Part shown: one piece after another, positions 26,616 through 37,870 of the stretch
Layout: the number at the start of each line of letters is the position of its first letter
How positions within the stretch are numbered: the stretch's first letter is position 1
Assembly: GCF_049306965.1 (NCBI RefSeq)
Contig: NC_133180.1
Span: 21,129,501-21,193,500 of the forward strand
Length of the DNA: 64,000 nucleotides
From: Danio rerio
Taxonomy: Eukaryota; Chordata; Actinopteri; Cypriniformes; Danionidae
Reading direction: 5' to 3'
Notes under the pieces: model-generated
What the model saw: only the letters and a program-made list of their open reading frames with translations
Told to the model about the DNA's origin: nothing
Database searches by the model: none
Program-made: the position numbers and the translations under genes

Positions 26616-26972
26616 CAATGATCTCAAACTCAATTCCTGGAGCTCTGCAGAGTTTAATTTTCAATCACCTCCAAATCACAACTACTTAATAGTCTTTAAT
26701 ACTGTGTATCCCAATTCTGAGGCACATCAACAGTATGTTTTGGATGTCTTCCTTATCTGACCCAATAACTTCAGGTTTTGGAGTTTCTTCTATTGTTCTG
26801 ATGAGTTGATTCAGGTGTGTTTGATTAGAGAGAGGTTGAAAATATGTACTGTTGGTTTGCCTTCAGGAACAGGGTTAGAAAACACTGCTCTAGTAGTCCT
26901 AAACTAATCTTGGTTTGAGCGAAACTATGCAGAGCTGCGGCCCTCCAGGAATCGAGTTTGAGAACATGCTAG
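26616..26972. mobile_element. hAT-type MITE (family A), composite
   Basis: Begins CAATGATCTCAAACTCAATT and ends with CCTCCAGGAATCGAGTTTGA. A second family-like right end (GCCTTCAGGAACAGGGTTAG) lies inside, so two copies have probably been merged or one has expanded. Confidence 0.6.
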
Positions 26973-28429
26973 GTGGCAGTGTGGGTACTAATATGTAACA
27001 TTTAAATACAAAAATGTTAAAAAGGGTACATCAATGGCAGCTTTTGTACCTTTATTCGTAAGAGTGCATGAGTAGAAAGAATGAACAGCACTAGTAATAT
27101 TTGCTGAAGATAGTGTGTTGGCAGAAAACTACTCCAAAGTTCACTTAAGCGATGAAAACAGGATGATGCTCTTGATCTTCAGTCTGGGGAAGTCAGTAAA
27201 AGGTAACGGTGGAGTGTTCATACATTTAGTTTTTTACCGAATATGTTCAGAAGTGCATAATGGTGACACTTCTGTTGGCTAACACCAGCATGGTCTCGTT
27301 AGTCTTGATTCCTGCTCCAACATTTAGATAATAGTGTCAAAATCAGAGGCAAACGTTATTGTGTGGGTTGGTAAATGTTTCTGGATTTTCCTTGTCCTGT
27401 ACATGCATCCATGTTTTTAGATAGAGGAAAAGAGAAGGACAGAAAAGGGAGGAGATGGAAATGGAGAGGGCAAGGGAGGGAGGGAATGTCTGTGCAATTA
27501 TCCAGATTTTTTAGGAAAACCCACACGGTCAGAACCTCCCATAAGCTTTTCAGGACAACACAGTTGAAGCCGTTTGTTCCACAACTTGACTGTCTTTTAT
27601 CTCTTCTGCATACCTGCAGTTTAAAAAGTTTCTGTCAAAGTGCATCAGAGAACGGAAGTAACTGCAGCAGTGAGTATTTTTATATTTCCTTTATTGTGTG
27701 GATAAATGCAATCTTTCACTTTCATATTCGTTACACAATTCTGTTTGACAATAGACGAGTCCTTTAAAAAGATTGTATAGTGTTTCTCAAAAAATGTATA
27801 TGTAAATATGAGATTTTGTAGATGTGGTGGCCGCAATAATAATGCATGAATGCCATGAATACAAAATAAATATAGAAACATTTTAATGTTGTTTGGATTT
27901 TGGGGTTAATTATATTTATTTATTTGCTCTGTCATTTGTTTGTTTCATTTAAAGTTAATGTTTCTGCACTTTAAAAAATAATATGATCATTTTGTCCTGA
28001 CAGCATATGTTTTTTCTGACACTTAATCTAAGTTAATCATGTTCTAACTTGATTTTAAGTTACGCACAGTGTTTTAAGTCAGTTTAACATAATTTAAGTT
28101 AAATGGACTCCCAAGGCTAATTTGATTCAGCTTAAAAAATTAAGAAAACCAGGATTATTTTTACAGTGTAAAGAAATGTAATGACAAAAATTCCAAACTA
28201 CAAATATTTTTATGTTGCGTTAACTTATTTAAATATGCTAACCAGGTTTTGACGACAATTTTATGTTATACTAAGTTGAATTTTTAGTTAGTTTGATTGA
28301 CGTAAGTTGAGATGACTAGAAAAGTTTGTTTGATTCTGAACTAAAAAGTGAAGGCAGCAACACATTATGAGCTATATTGTACACATAGCAATATGAAAGC
28401 CTTGATTAATAAATCTTATATTCTAAACC

Positions 28430-28434
<5 letters not shown>

Positions 28435-28512
<78 letters not shown>
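28435..28512. repeat. (AT)n microsatellite
   Basis: About 78 bp of alternating AT directly against the left end of a TIR element. Confidence 0.95.
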
Positions 28513-28515
<3 letters not shown>

Positions 28516-28990
28516 GTCAGAATTATTAGCCCCCTTGAAGTATTAGCACCAATTTCTGTTTAACAAAGAGATTTTTTAAAACATTTTTTTAAACATGATA
28601 GTTTTAGTAACTCAATACTAATTTATTTTATCTTTGCCATGATGACAGTAAATATAATTTGATTTTTCAAGACACCTCATTACAGCTTAATGTGACAATT
28701 AAAAGCTTAACTGGGTTAATTAGGTTAACTGGACAGGTTAGGGTAATTAGGCAAGTTATTTTATAACAATGAATTGTTTTGTAGATTATCGAAAAAATAT
28801 ATATCTTAAAGGGGCTAATAATATTGATTTTAAAATGGGTTTTACAAAAAATATAAAAAACTGCTTTAATTCTAGCTGAAATAGAGAAGAGAAGAAAAAA
28901 GTGTCAAAATTTCCTTGCTCTGTTAAACATCATTTGGGAAATATTTAAAAGAGAAAAGCTAATTCAAAGGGGGCTAATAATTCTGACTTC
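28513..28990. mobile_element. TIR element with GAAGTCAGAATTATTAGCCC ends
   Basis: The left end GAAGTCAGAATTATTAGCCC is matched on the minus strand at the right end (GGGCTAATAATTCTGACTTC as read on the plus strand). Interior blocks GGTTAATTAGGTTAACTGG and TTCCTTGCTCTGTTAAACAT mark a very common zebrafish family. A truncated copy is at 4829-5129. No coding capacity. Confidence 0.85.
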
Positions 28991-29525
28991 ATCTGTATGT
29001 ATACATATTTTAACGACTAAAAGTACAGAACTATTACATCTTGAAAGTCCAGACAGATGCATTTCACAAAATTTGAAAATGTAAAATATCATAATTTGTT
29101 TTAAAGTCTATCAGTAAGGACCCACAACAAACACACACACACACACACTAAATTTTTTCTGTGGTTTACGCACATGCCACTTCTAAATATTAACTTGGCA
29201 GATACATTATACATTAGACAGATATGTTTATGCTCTTAATATTAGTAACATTCCTGTAAGAGGTTGTTGAAATTATGACCTATTTTGTAGCCTTAAAACA
29301 AAATCAGAGACTCTTTTAGCAGAACAAGAAATGTGGTCAGAGTGAGGGTTAGTCATGGTGTGGTCTGCTCAAAGTAGGAAATGTTTTTATAAAAACAGTT
29401 TAAAGAAGTAAAGACTAGCTCTATGCTGGATGGCAGGTCAATGTTTACACCGCCACTACAGATTGTGCTAGTTTGGGAATTTCCCTCCAAACTTTGGTCA
29501 AACTAGAAGCAGGTTAGTGGTTAAA

Positions 29526-30100
29526 AAGGATAGTTCACTCAGAAATAAAATGATTGTGAAGAATATTAAAAACCATAGTGGCTCAGTGGTTAACAGTTTC
29601 GCCTCACAGCAAGAAGGTCGCTTGTTTGAGGGCCGGCTGGGTCAGTTGGCATTTCTATGTGAAGTTTGCATGTTCTCCCTGTGTTGGCGTGGGCTTCCTC
29701 TGGGCGCTCAGGTTTCCCCCACAGTCCAAAGACATGTGATATAGGTGAATTGGATTAACTAATTTGGCCATAGTGTACGAGTGTGTGTGAATGCAGGAGT
29801 ATATGGGTGTTTCCTAGCACTGGGTTGCTGCTGAAAGGGTATCTGCTGTGTAAAACATATGCTGGAATAGTTGGTGGTTCATTCCGCTGTGGAGACTGCT
29901 GATAATCAGGGACTAAGCCGAAGGAGAATGAATGAATGTTGGAAACCGAGAGCCATTTTGATTTCCTTAGTATGAGGAAAAAAATACAATGGAAGTCAAT
30001 GGCTACCGGTTTCCAACATTCTTTAAATTATCATCTTTTGTGTTTGACAGAAAAAAAGACACTGAAGCAAGTGAAGAGTGAACAAATGATAAAAAGTAAT
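29526..30100. mobile_element. Palindromic MITE (family P) containing a DANA SINE
   Basis: Left stub GGATAGTTCACTCAGAAAT; after the SINE the element resumes with TTGGAAACCGAGAGCC, GGAAGTCAATGGCTACCGG and TTGACAGAAAAAAAGACAC. Confidence 0.75.
29574..29938 (+). mobile_element. DANA-type SINE, plus strand, near full length
   Basis: tRNA-like head with AGTGGCTCAGTGGTTAACAG and B-box region GGTCGCTTGTTTGAGGGCC, then GGCTGGGTCAGTTGGCATTT, TTTGCATGTTCTCCCTGTG and the end AGGGACTAAGCCGAAGGAGA with AATGAATGAATG. It could be transcribed by RNA polymerase III in principle. GAATATT to the left and GAATGTT to the right may be the target duplication. Confidence 0.9.
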
Positions 30101-30297
30101 TTCAAAACTTTCAAAAATGGCTTATCTGTCTTAATTTATAATAAACCAGTTTGACATAACAGAAAGTATAGTTAAAATGTATAGCATAACACCAGTGTTG
30201 GCTTTAACAGTGCTTAATATTAGAACAAATATGGATAAAGTCAACTGTTGGGTTCAATATTTTCTTTTAATTTTTAACCCAACAATTGGGTTTGTCC

Positions 30298-30428
30298 ATA
30301 CTTATTTATTCATTCATTTTCCTTCAGCTCAGTTCTTTATTTATCAGGGGTCACCACAGCGGAATGAACCGCCAACTTTTCCAGCATGTTTTCCGCAGTG
30401 GATGCCTTTCCAGCTGTAACCCACTACT
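30298..30428 (-). mobile_element. DANA SINE fragment, minus strand
   Basis: TCATTCATTTTCCTTCAGCT through CACAGCGGAATGAACCGCCA to CCTTTCCAGCTGTAACCC is the 3' portion of DANA in reverse. The tRNA-like head is missing. Confidence 0.8.
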
Positions 30429-30619
30429 GAGAAAGGGTTTGTTCATATTTGACACAAAATAAAATTGAACAAAAAACCGAATTAGTAAATGTGGATAACA
30501 CTTTCTCATATTTTGGAATTTGGAATCAGTTGTACTGGCAGGATGTAATACAAGCAATACAAAATATCTTTGGTAACAGAATGGACTCTTTTACAAAACA
30601 TAATTTATTTGGGTAAAAT

Positions 30620-30684
30620 AACAGCGGTTCATTCCACCCTTGAAAAATAAGGGACTAAGCCGAAGGAAAATAAATGAATGAATA
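30620..30684 (+). mobile_element. DANA SINE tail fragment, plus strand
   Basis: ACAGCGGTTCATTCCACC and AAGGGACTAAGCCGAAGGAA with AATGAATGAAT: only the 3' end of the element. Confidence 0.75.
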
Positions 30685-31168
30685 TAAAAGCCAACTTAAA
30701 AGTAAAAGACAAGAATTTTAAAAAATACTTTTTTACTGATACTGAATTGTTTAGAAAATTACATGATTTTAACTATTTGATTGCCAAGTTCATAAATGAT
30801 GTCGCAGGTTTGGTGAAAAAATAAACACACAAATGACGTATTTTCAATATAAAAAGTAATTGTGGACTATTTCTTTTACTTTTTGTTATGTCTTGAACCT
30901 GTAAAGCAACATTGCCTTTGATGCATTGTTTTTTATTCATTTTCTTTATTTTCTCCCTTATTTACTGTTGGTGGCTGTTTTTGCCCCATTTACTTCCATT
31001 ATAACCACATTTTTTCGATTACAAAGTATTTGATTGTTGGTGGTTTTTTAAGAGAATTATTTTTCCAAGAGGTAAAATCAGTCATTTTTACTGTTGATCA
31101 TCAGTTGGCACTATTAACCCTTTAGATAGGCCTGTGCAAAAAAAAAAAACTTTCTGGATGTTATATGG

Positions 31169-31362
31169 CAGGGGTCACCAATCTCGTTCCTGGAGGTCCG
31201 GTGCCCTGCAGAGTTTAACTCCAACTTGCCTCTACACACCTGCCTGGGTGTTTCAAGTATACATAGTAAGACCTTGATTAGCTTGTTCAGGTATTTTTGA
31301 TTAGGGTTGGAGCTAAAATCTGCAGGACACCGGACCTCCAGGAACAGGTTTGGTAACCCCTG
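31169..31362. mobile_element. hAT-type MITE (family A), complete
   Basis: CAGGGGTCACCAATCTCGTT at the left and a matching inverted right end finishing GGTTTGGTAACCCCTG. The flanks TTATATGG and TTATATGC agree at seven of eight bases, consistent with an 8-bp hAT duplication. Confidence 0.85.
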
Positions 31363-32142
31363 TTATATGCAGTATAACAGCAAATTAAAGTGTGTGTGTG
31401 TGGGTCTGAGTGAGTGAGAGTGGCCTTTACGCACGTACCTTGATGTGTCTGAGAAAATCTAAATATGCATCTCAGCACTCAGAACTACATGGAGTAAACA
31501 AAAAAAAAAGACTGTGTATTTATGCACCATCAAATGTGTTTGACTTTCTATAATGGAAGTCTATAGGGCAAAAACAGCCAACAAACAGTAATTTAGGGAG
31601 AAAAATGAAAATCTAACAATGCATCAAAGCCAATGTTGTTACTAGTCTTTCACATGTCAAAAACTGTGATAAAAGGTAAAAAATAATCCAGTCCACAAAT
31701 ACTTTTATATTGAAAATACATCATTTTGTGTGCTTTTTTTCACCGAATCAGTTACATAATTTATGAATTTATCATTTAAGTGTTGTAAATCCTGTTTTTT
31801 TTTTTTTTTAACATCTAGTAGTTTTGATCAGGACTGAGGTTAATTAACAGATTTATGGGGGAAAAAATTATCTGATGCATTTTTTACAGCAGTTTAATTC
31901 AGTGGGTGTTTTCATCCTAAATATTACAAAAGGGTAGTAAACTTGAACAGTGCACAAGGGTTAAAACTACAAATGGAAAAATACCTGCATTATTTTGAGA
32001 AATGGATTGTGCTTTTGTCTTTACACTGTGTAAACTGATCATTAAAGGTATTTGTTAATTTGACCGGTGAGGAAATATGTGACTAGTCAACTGTTCACTT
32101 AAATTCCAATGTTATTGTATTATTATTATTATTATTATTTAT

Positions 32143-32265
32143 TTTCTTTTTGTCTTAGTCCCTTTATTAATCTGAGGTCGCCACAGGGGAATGATCCGCC
32201 AACTTATCCAGAATATGTTTTACGCAGCAGATGCCCTTCCAGCCGCAACCCAGCACTGGCAAAAT
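32143..32265 (-). mobile_element. DANA SINE fragment, minus strand
   Basis: GTCTTAGTCCCTTTATTAAT, CAACTTATCCAGAATATG and GCAGATGCCCTTCCAGCCGC form the reversed 3' third of DANA. Confidence 0.8.
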
Positions 32266-32329
32266 TATAATTATTTTTATTTCTTAAAAAAGAAATAAAA
32301 ATGAAGTATTAAATAAACAACTTAAAGCA

Positions 32330-32800
32330 GTGTTGACAATGCGCGAGCCGCCTGAATATTATGTGTGTGTTCTGGAGTGGGGCAGAAATAGTCTGGCTGG
32401 TTTCTGGCGCGTCTCACTGCAGCTGGGCTGTAAATACAGGCCTGAGATCTGCGGCTCTCCCACGCCTTGCTGCGCCCTCACTAATGTATATATGGCCTTG
32501 CTTTTGCTTTTCTGTGGTGAGCGGGTGGCATCGGCCAGGCAGCCAAATTACAAACCAGGCCTGTTTCTCCCTCTGCCTCCACCCCGAATAAGTAATGACT
32601 GGATGTAACAAGAATAACTCCTCTCCTGTGAGGCAACAGAAACATGAAAATCTGAAAATCTAGTGAGCTTGAAGCGACGTGTGCGATACACGCAGCTTCC
32701 TTCCTGTTATTACATAAAAAAAACCAATAGTACTGATAGCATCGAAATAGCTCTGTGTGTAAATATGCAGAAAGTTGATGACCATCTTGATTTCTGTTTA
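32330..32800. promoter_or_regulatory. Repeat-free GC-richer block, candidate regulatory DNA or first exon
   Basis: Unlike its surroundings this stretch has no recognised repeat and is clearly GC-richer (for example GATCTGCGGCTCTCCCACGC and CACTGCAGCTGGGCTG). The overlapping open frames here on both strands resemble no protein I know. tmem119 begins its coding exon directly behind an acceptor 3 kb downstream, so an upstream non-coding exon or enhancer is possible. Function is not shown by the sequence. Confidence 0.3.
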
Positions 32801-33116
32801 CGTTCAGTGAAGGTGGGAAAATAGTTTAAAACAGCACTGCCATTGAAGAGCCATTGTTGGTTCAATGTCTTAGGTTAAACATAAGCCTCTCCATATAGTG
32901 TATTCCCTTTACAATTCCTATCCATTGAGCCCTTGTTGGAGGATCAACCTGAAATTATTTTTGAGTTATGGCTTTTCTGCTATTTACCAAAAGTATTTGA
33001 ATTAGCTCAACCGTACCTCATTGTGGTTTGGGGGTGTGGTAACCTCATGCAGGCCAACACGGCTCTGGCCTGGAAATTAACCTGGTAACCTACTCCAGTA
33101 TTCTGCCATAAAATTG

Positions 33117-33790
33117 AGAAGGTAGGGTTGCGCCTTAACATCAAGAAAATGAAGATAATGACGACCTCTGAGAATAGAAGATGCAGCATAAAGATCCACA
33201 ATGAAGAAATCGATACAGTACGGGACTTTATATACCTCGGTTCCAAGATTGATCGAAATGGGTACTTGACACCTGAAATCAAAAGACGGTTAACCCCTGG
33301 ACGGAATGCAATGGTGAGCATGAATGCAATCTGAAAAAGTAAGGATATCAGCATTGCTACTAAAGCAAGGCTAGTCAATGCGACAATCTTGCCCATAGCA
33401 ACCTATCGCTGCAAGACCTGGATGATCAAGAGGACAGAAAGAAGAAAGGTCAACGCCCTGAAGTTGTGGTGCTGGAGGAGACAGTTGCACATTCTATGGA
33501 CAACGAGAATCACCAACATAGAAGTTCTAGGGTGCATTAAGCCAAAGACCTTGCTGGAAGCCAAGATTACCAAACAGAAATTATTCTATTTTGGCCATGT
33601 CATGTGTAGCAATTCACTCGAGAAGGCAGTCATACTGGGAATGGTCTGTGGAAGTAGGAGGAAAGGCAGCCCAAGAACTCGTTGGCTTGATACTGTCAAA
33701 TCTGATACCAACATGGACATGTGCGAACTCGAAGCGGTGATTAATAGAACTGTGTGTAGAGGAATGTTCCATAGAATGACTGAAATTTGA
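33117..33790 (+). mobile_element. RTE-like LINE fragment (3' end of reverse transcriptase ORF)
   Basis: The translation has RLNIKKMKIMTTSE, TVRDFIYLGSKID, an in-frame stop at 33332-33334, then ATKARLVNATILPIATYRC, LKLWCWRRQLHILW, KLFYFGHVMCSNSLEKAVIL and RKGSPRTRWLD. These match the end of the RT and C-terminal region of RTE/BovB-type elements. It is 5'-truncated and disabled; the conserved YGC(E)TW motif reads YRCKTW. No host gene is implied. Confidence 0.85.
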
Positions 33791-34304
33791 CCTTGATTGA
33801 ACGGATAATTAAATTAAGTATTTGTCAGTTGTTAGAACACTAAAAAAAATCAACTGAATCAAATAACCTCATTTAAGTCATTTGAACTTATTTTAATTAA
33901 ACTGACTTAAAACACCTTGCGTAACTTAAAAAATTAAGTGGGAACATGATTAACTTAGCTTAATAAATTAAAATTAAGACGTTGTCATGAATAATTGATC
34001 ATATATTTTTTACAGTGAAAAATTTCTGGCATGTTCCCAAAGTATGTAATAAATGAGTAGTCCAATTCTTCTCCAGTTATGTTTATTTCAGTTGCTACTT
34101 CTTACCAGAAGGACTGTATTTTTGGGCAAACCTAAAAAAATTTGAAAATGGTTAGACATTGAGGTTCAACATTCTCTCCAACAAGAGCTCAAACTTTGAA
34201 TACCTGTACGTGATGCAGACAGTTTAGGAGGTATAAAGATCCTCAATCATTGTTTTTGTTTTCTATTTATTTATTTATTTATTTTATTTTTTGCATGACC
34301 TGAA

Positions 34305-34496
34305 CACTCTGTTCTTGAGGGCCAGTATACTGGAGAGTTTAGCTCCAACCCTAATCAAACACTCAAACACACATGAGCCAGCTAATCAAGCTCTTACTAG
34401 GTATACTAGAAACTTCCAGGCAGGTGTGTTGAAGCAAGTTGGAACTAAAGTCAGCAGGACACCAACCCTCCAGGACAGACTTTAGACACCCCTGTC
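34305..34496. mobile_element. hAT-type MITE (family A), diverged
   Basis: TTTAGCTCCAACCCTAATCA, GAAGCAAGTTGGAACTAAAG and the right end GACTTTAGACACCCCTG place it in family A; the left end is worn. Confidence 0.7.
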
Positions 34497-34665
34497 TTAA
34501 GTGGTTTTGAATCTTTGTGTGTCTTCTGTTGAATCCAAAATAAGATTTAAATTTAAATTTAGCTGAAAACCTTTAACATCCGTAGTAGAAAAAGCAAATG
34601 TTTTGGGAAATAAATATAGTTTCAGGTTTGCAGCTAAATTCAAAATATCCTTTTTTTGTGTGTAA

Positions 34666-35368
34666 CAGAGGTCAGCTAGTAAAGTGCTTGCAGAGAAACC
34701 TCACTCCTCTGAACCCAAAAAGGTGCTCTAGCGACAGACGCTATAGATTCCATGGTCTTTAGCCTCCTTGTTAGAGCAACCGACTCCCTTGTAGAAGGTC
34801 GCTGATTCGATCCCAGTTCAGAGCGGGTTGGGTGGTGTAGGACCCGCGGGGTTACATTGGTGCTGTGACCCAGATGGGAGTGAGGTTTAGGGGGGTGAGT
34901 GTAATGGAGGCCAGCTAGTAAAGTGCTGTGCAGGTAAACCTCACTCCTCTGAACCTAAAAAGGTACTCTAGCGATCGCTGCTAGAGGTCAGGGTCTTTAG
35001 CCTCCTTGTTAGAGCACCCGACTTCCATGTGTTGGAAGGTCTGTAACGACCTGCATACGGAGCAATAAGGATAGCCCTCAAAATGAACAGAGTTTGCAAA
35101 GATGATTTTCCCTCAGTAGTAGTTTATTGTCCAGAAAATTAGTACACTGTCCTTTGCAAACTAGTTATACTAATAGTATACTGTCCCGCACACAGGGTTA
35201 CTAAAGAAAAAGAAAACATACATAGGGCCTCATGTCTAATGCAACCATAGCAACAACATAAAAAAGGGTGCATGCTCTTAAAGGGGCCATGCACCTTACA
35301 CGATACAGGTCGCCGGTTCGATCCCAGCTCAGAGCGGGTTGGGTGGTGTAGGACCGGAGGGGGTTACA
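34666..35368 (+). mobile_element. Tandem pair of tRNA-derived SINE-like units, period 239 bp
   Basis: CAGCTAGTAAAGTGC begins each unit (34673, 34912). Each holds a tRNA-like fold: D-arm region TAGCCTCCTTGTTAGAGCA, an anticodon-like stem, and a B-box GGTTCGATCCC (GATTCGATCCC in unit 1). After it comes CAGAGCGGGTTGGGTGGTGT and GTAGGACC. This is not a functional tRNA gene, because the acceptor stem does not close. The second unit is interrupted by a solo LTR. Confidence 0.75.
35042..35307. mobile_element. Solo LTR of an LTR retroelement (fossil)
   Basis: A 266-bp insertion with TG...CA ends (TGTAACGACC at the left, CGATACA at the right). GGTC is duplicated at both sides, and removing the insertion restores the tRNA-like arm of the SINE unit. 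No internal coding region remains. Size and 4-bp duplication fit a Gypsy-like or ERV-like LTR; the family is not determined. It is younger than the SINE it interrupts. Confidence 0.75.
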
Positions 35369-35867
35369 TGTTCCACAGAAGAAAGATATGCAGACAAGTT
35401 TAGAACAAATGATGATAAAATTTACATTTTCGCGTGAACTATTCCTTTAACTATGGAATGATAAAATGTGTGAGGGTAATATATACAAGGTGAGGGATTG
35501 GTAAATTGTGCACCTACTTCTACCATGCTAGTGAACTAATAAACTGTGCAGATAATGTACTGAAAATGAGTCAAAACCTGCAGACAATAGTAATGTTTTG
35601 GAACAAATTGTGAGGATTTTGTACTACCAATAAATGATCAATTACTGTGATAATATAATGGTTTTCCAAGACTTTGCATTATGTATATCATTTCATTGCC
35701 CTGTTTGTGGCAATTTTAATTTCTTTATTTGGTATATATCCAATCCTGATTCGACGATTATTGTTACCACCTTGCTGAAACCACCATGATGCTTACATCC
35801 TTTTTAAAATGAGGAATAAAAAAAGACCACATCTGTGTGTGTTTTCTTACAGGTCTATAGAGGAAGT

Positions 35868-36527
35868 ATGTCGCTCTCTTTGCGTTTAGTCTGTCTACTC
35901 CTGACTGCTTTCTGTGCCAGCGTTTGCCTTAGCAAACCTGCTCCATTCAATGTGTCCATGGAGGGTAGCGGTGACGAACCCGAACTCATATTCCCCATTG
36001 CTCGAACCACCCATGTTCCTCCATCCCCGTCTCCATCTCCCAACATCACGACCACTTTCATCCGCATCAAAGACTTCATCTTCAACCAGGTGGTGGATTT
36101 CCTGAAGGAGAACTTGCTGCTCATTATTGTGGTGACTGCGCTGTTGGTCGTCATCATCTTCATTGTCTGCTGCGCCTCAGCTATGAGTCACAAGCGCAAA
36201 CTCGAGGCCTATTATCCTCCAAAAACCTTCGCTCCCAGAAAATACATCGACCAACCGAGTAAAGCTATGGGACAACCTCATAACCAAGATGGCAAGATAA
36301 CCACTGCAAAGACTCTGCGAGAACCTACGAAAGCACTAGTGGGGGAGAAGGATGGAAAAGAGCCACGTGCCAAACCAAAAGAGGTCAAAAAGGTGGAGGA
36401 TGTTGAAGTGGTGGAGATGCAGAAAGATGAGCCCAAGAAGAAAGAGGAGCCTCTGCCAACCACCTCAAACAGTCAACCACTGGTCTGTACGTGCCATCTC
36501 AGAAAGGCCAATCACAGCACAGCATGA
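35868..36527 (+). CDS. tmem119: Transmembrane protein 119
   Basis: Single-pass type I membrane protein, known in mammals as a microglial marker and an osteoblast differentiation factor. Coding sequence lies in one exon that begins at acceptor TTTCTTACAG (ends 35852); the first ATG inside the exon is at 35868, which gives 219 residues. Signal peptide about 1-22, short Pro/Ser-rich ectodomain with NVS and NIT sequons, transmembrane helix about 83-103 and the hallmark juxtamembrane segment KLEAYYPPKTFAPRKYIDQ. Human TMEM119 has AYYPSSFPKKKYVDQ there. The tail is Lys/Glu-rich and differs from mammals, ending in a Cys-containing stretch (LVCTCHLRK; mammals end with CACSS). Zebrafish has two paralogues and I cannot tell which this is. 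Confidence 0.92.
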   Translation: MSLSLRLVCLLLTAFCASVCLSKPAPFNVSMEGSGDEPELIFPIARTTHVPPSPSPSPNITTTFIRIKDFIFNQVVDFLKENLLLIIVVTALLVVIIFIVCCASAMSHKRKLEAYYPPKTFAPRKYIDQPSKAMGQPHNQDGKITTAKTLREPTKALVGEKDGKEPRAKPKEVKKVEDVEVVEMQKDEPKKKEEPLPTTSNSQPLVCTCHLRKANHSTA

Positions 36528-37254
36528 GGGCGTTTACTGCTACCATTGACCATCATTCCAAACGTTTTCTACCGTTAGATATTCAGTCAACATTCATGAA
36601 TCTTTTGGTAGATGTGAAGACCTCACTTGCTTTTGTCAGCCGAGTTTCAACTCTGAGCACCACCGGTCAATGTGATTTTGCCAAGTTAGACTTGTCTACA
36701 AAAAATCCGTGAAGTGACACACATGACAAAAATGAATATAATTTGTATTGTTGTCATTTAAAATGCAGTAAGTGGTTAAACATTTATTTGTCTTCCATGG
36801 ACCTCTTGTTATGAAAACGGCTGTGTTATTAAATTTATTTTATCCAAATCTCAAAACTGTCCTATAGGGGGACTGTCTCAAGCATAGTTTAATAAATTAC
36901 AAATCATATAAATGAAAAAGAAAATCATAAAATTCTTCATATATAAATACCTCAGGCCTAATTTTACAAGTGGCTTTTTTCATAAATATTAATCTTTTTT
37001 TTCTCATATATTTCTAAAAACATAGGAACCTGATGCTAATTTTCACTGAGAACCATGTTCTCTGGTGTGACACTATGCTAAATTGCTCTGAAAATTTTTA
37101 TTAGTTGGGACCCCATTTAAATTTGTGTGACTGAAGGTCTCTGTGAAGTCAAAATTATGTTTTGTAGTCCTTTTGTGTCCTTTTTTTAAATGTCCAACAA
37201 GACTTAAAGGTAATGGATAAAACATTATACTATTCATAATTTCATGTACGGTGG

Positions 37255-37870
37255 CCAAGAGAGCTTAATATGCTGCATTTTAAGAAAACGCATGCAATTA
37301 CTAAAAACACCAGCAAATTAAGAAAAAATCTAATCAGTTTGACAGCATGTGCTACAAATTCACACAATGCAAACACATAAAAAATGTGCTGCATTTTCCC
37401 ACAACTCAAACAAATTAATAAAACATGCTGCATTTTCTCACAACGCAAACACTTTACGAAAACGTGCTGCATTTTCTCACAACACAAGTAGAATAGGACA
37501 CAACAGAAATGTTTCAAGGGGACCCAAAAATGGACGGATGCCGCTGTGTCGTGACTCGTGACTATTGCTCTGTGAAGTTGTAGGTGATCTTTGAAAGGTG
37601 CGTTCTTTTGTTTGTTTATTTTAATATCCCAATTTCAGTGTCTTTAGTATTTATTACCCTAAATAACCATAATCTAAATAGCCAGGTCTGTTATGATTTA
37701 CAGTCTCCTTGAAACATTACATTGGTTTCAAACTTTTCAAAAGTGTTGTGAGGAAAATGCTGCATGTTTTCGTGAATTGTTTTTGTAAGTACATGCAGTG
37801 CGTTTTATTAATTTGTTTGCGTGTGAAAATGCAGCACGTTTTTTAAAACTGTGTTTGTGTTTTGAGGATT
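37255..37870. repeat. Inverted repeat with minisatellite-like arms
   Basis: The left arm repeats AAAACATGCTGCATTTTCTC / CACAACGCAAACA-like units about four times (37265-37490), spaced about 55-60 bp. The right arm (about 37740-37870) has the reverse form, TGAAAATGCAGCACGTTTT and GAAAATGCTGCATGTTTTCG. It is probably a transposon with subterminal repeats; no target duplication was identified. Confidence 0.6.

Larger units (their letters stand above)
34497..35453. mobile_element. Palindromic MITE (family P), outer shell of a three-level nest
   Basis: Left arm: AAACCTTTAACATCCGTAGT and AAATATCCTTTTTTTGTGTG. Right arm resumes at ACAGAAGAAAGATATGCAGA and ends CGCGTGAACTATTCCTTTA. The tRNA-like SINE pair at 34666-35368 splits it. 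Confidence 0.8.
23531..35852. other. selplg-tmem119 intergenic region
   Basis: About 12 kb without a supported host coding gene. It is largely a graveyard of transposons, listed singly. Stretches with no recognised feature include about 24030-24540, 24820-25070, 26975-28430, 31370-32140, 32330-33110 and 35455-35850. The block 32330-32800 is unusual in being GC-richer and repeat-free. Confidence 0.6.

Noticed and set aside
32330-32608. Three overlapping open frames in the GC-richer island
   Set aside because: No start context, splice support or protein similarity; noted as possible regulatory DNA instead.
33007-33396. 129-codon minus-strand open frame with hydrophobic stretches
   Set aside because: Antisense of the RTE-like LINE remnant.
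34740-35340. Possible tRNA genes (B-box GGTTCGATCCC)
   Set aside because: Acceptor stem does not close and the units are repeated; they are tRNA-derived SINE-like units, the second one interrupted.
35835-35867. Upstream in-frame ATG for tmem119
   Set aside because: It lies in the intron, before the acceptor at 35851-35852; the ATG at 35868 gives a proper signal peptide.
37349-37517. Repeats with regular spacing that might suggest a CRISPR-like array
   Set aside because: Vertebrate nuclear DNA; the units are degenerate and arranged as arms of an inverted repeat.
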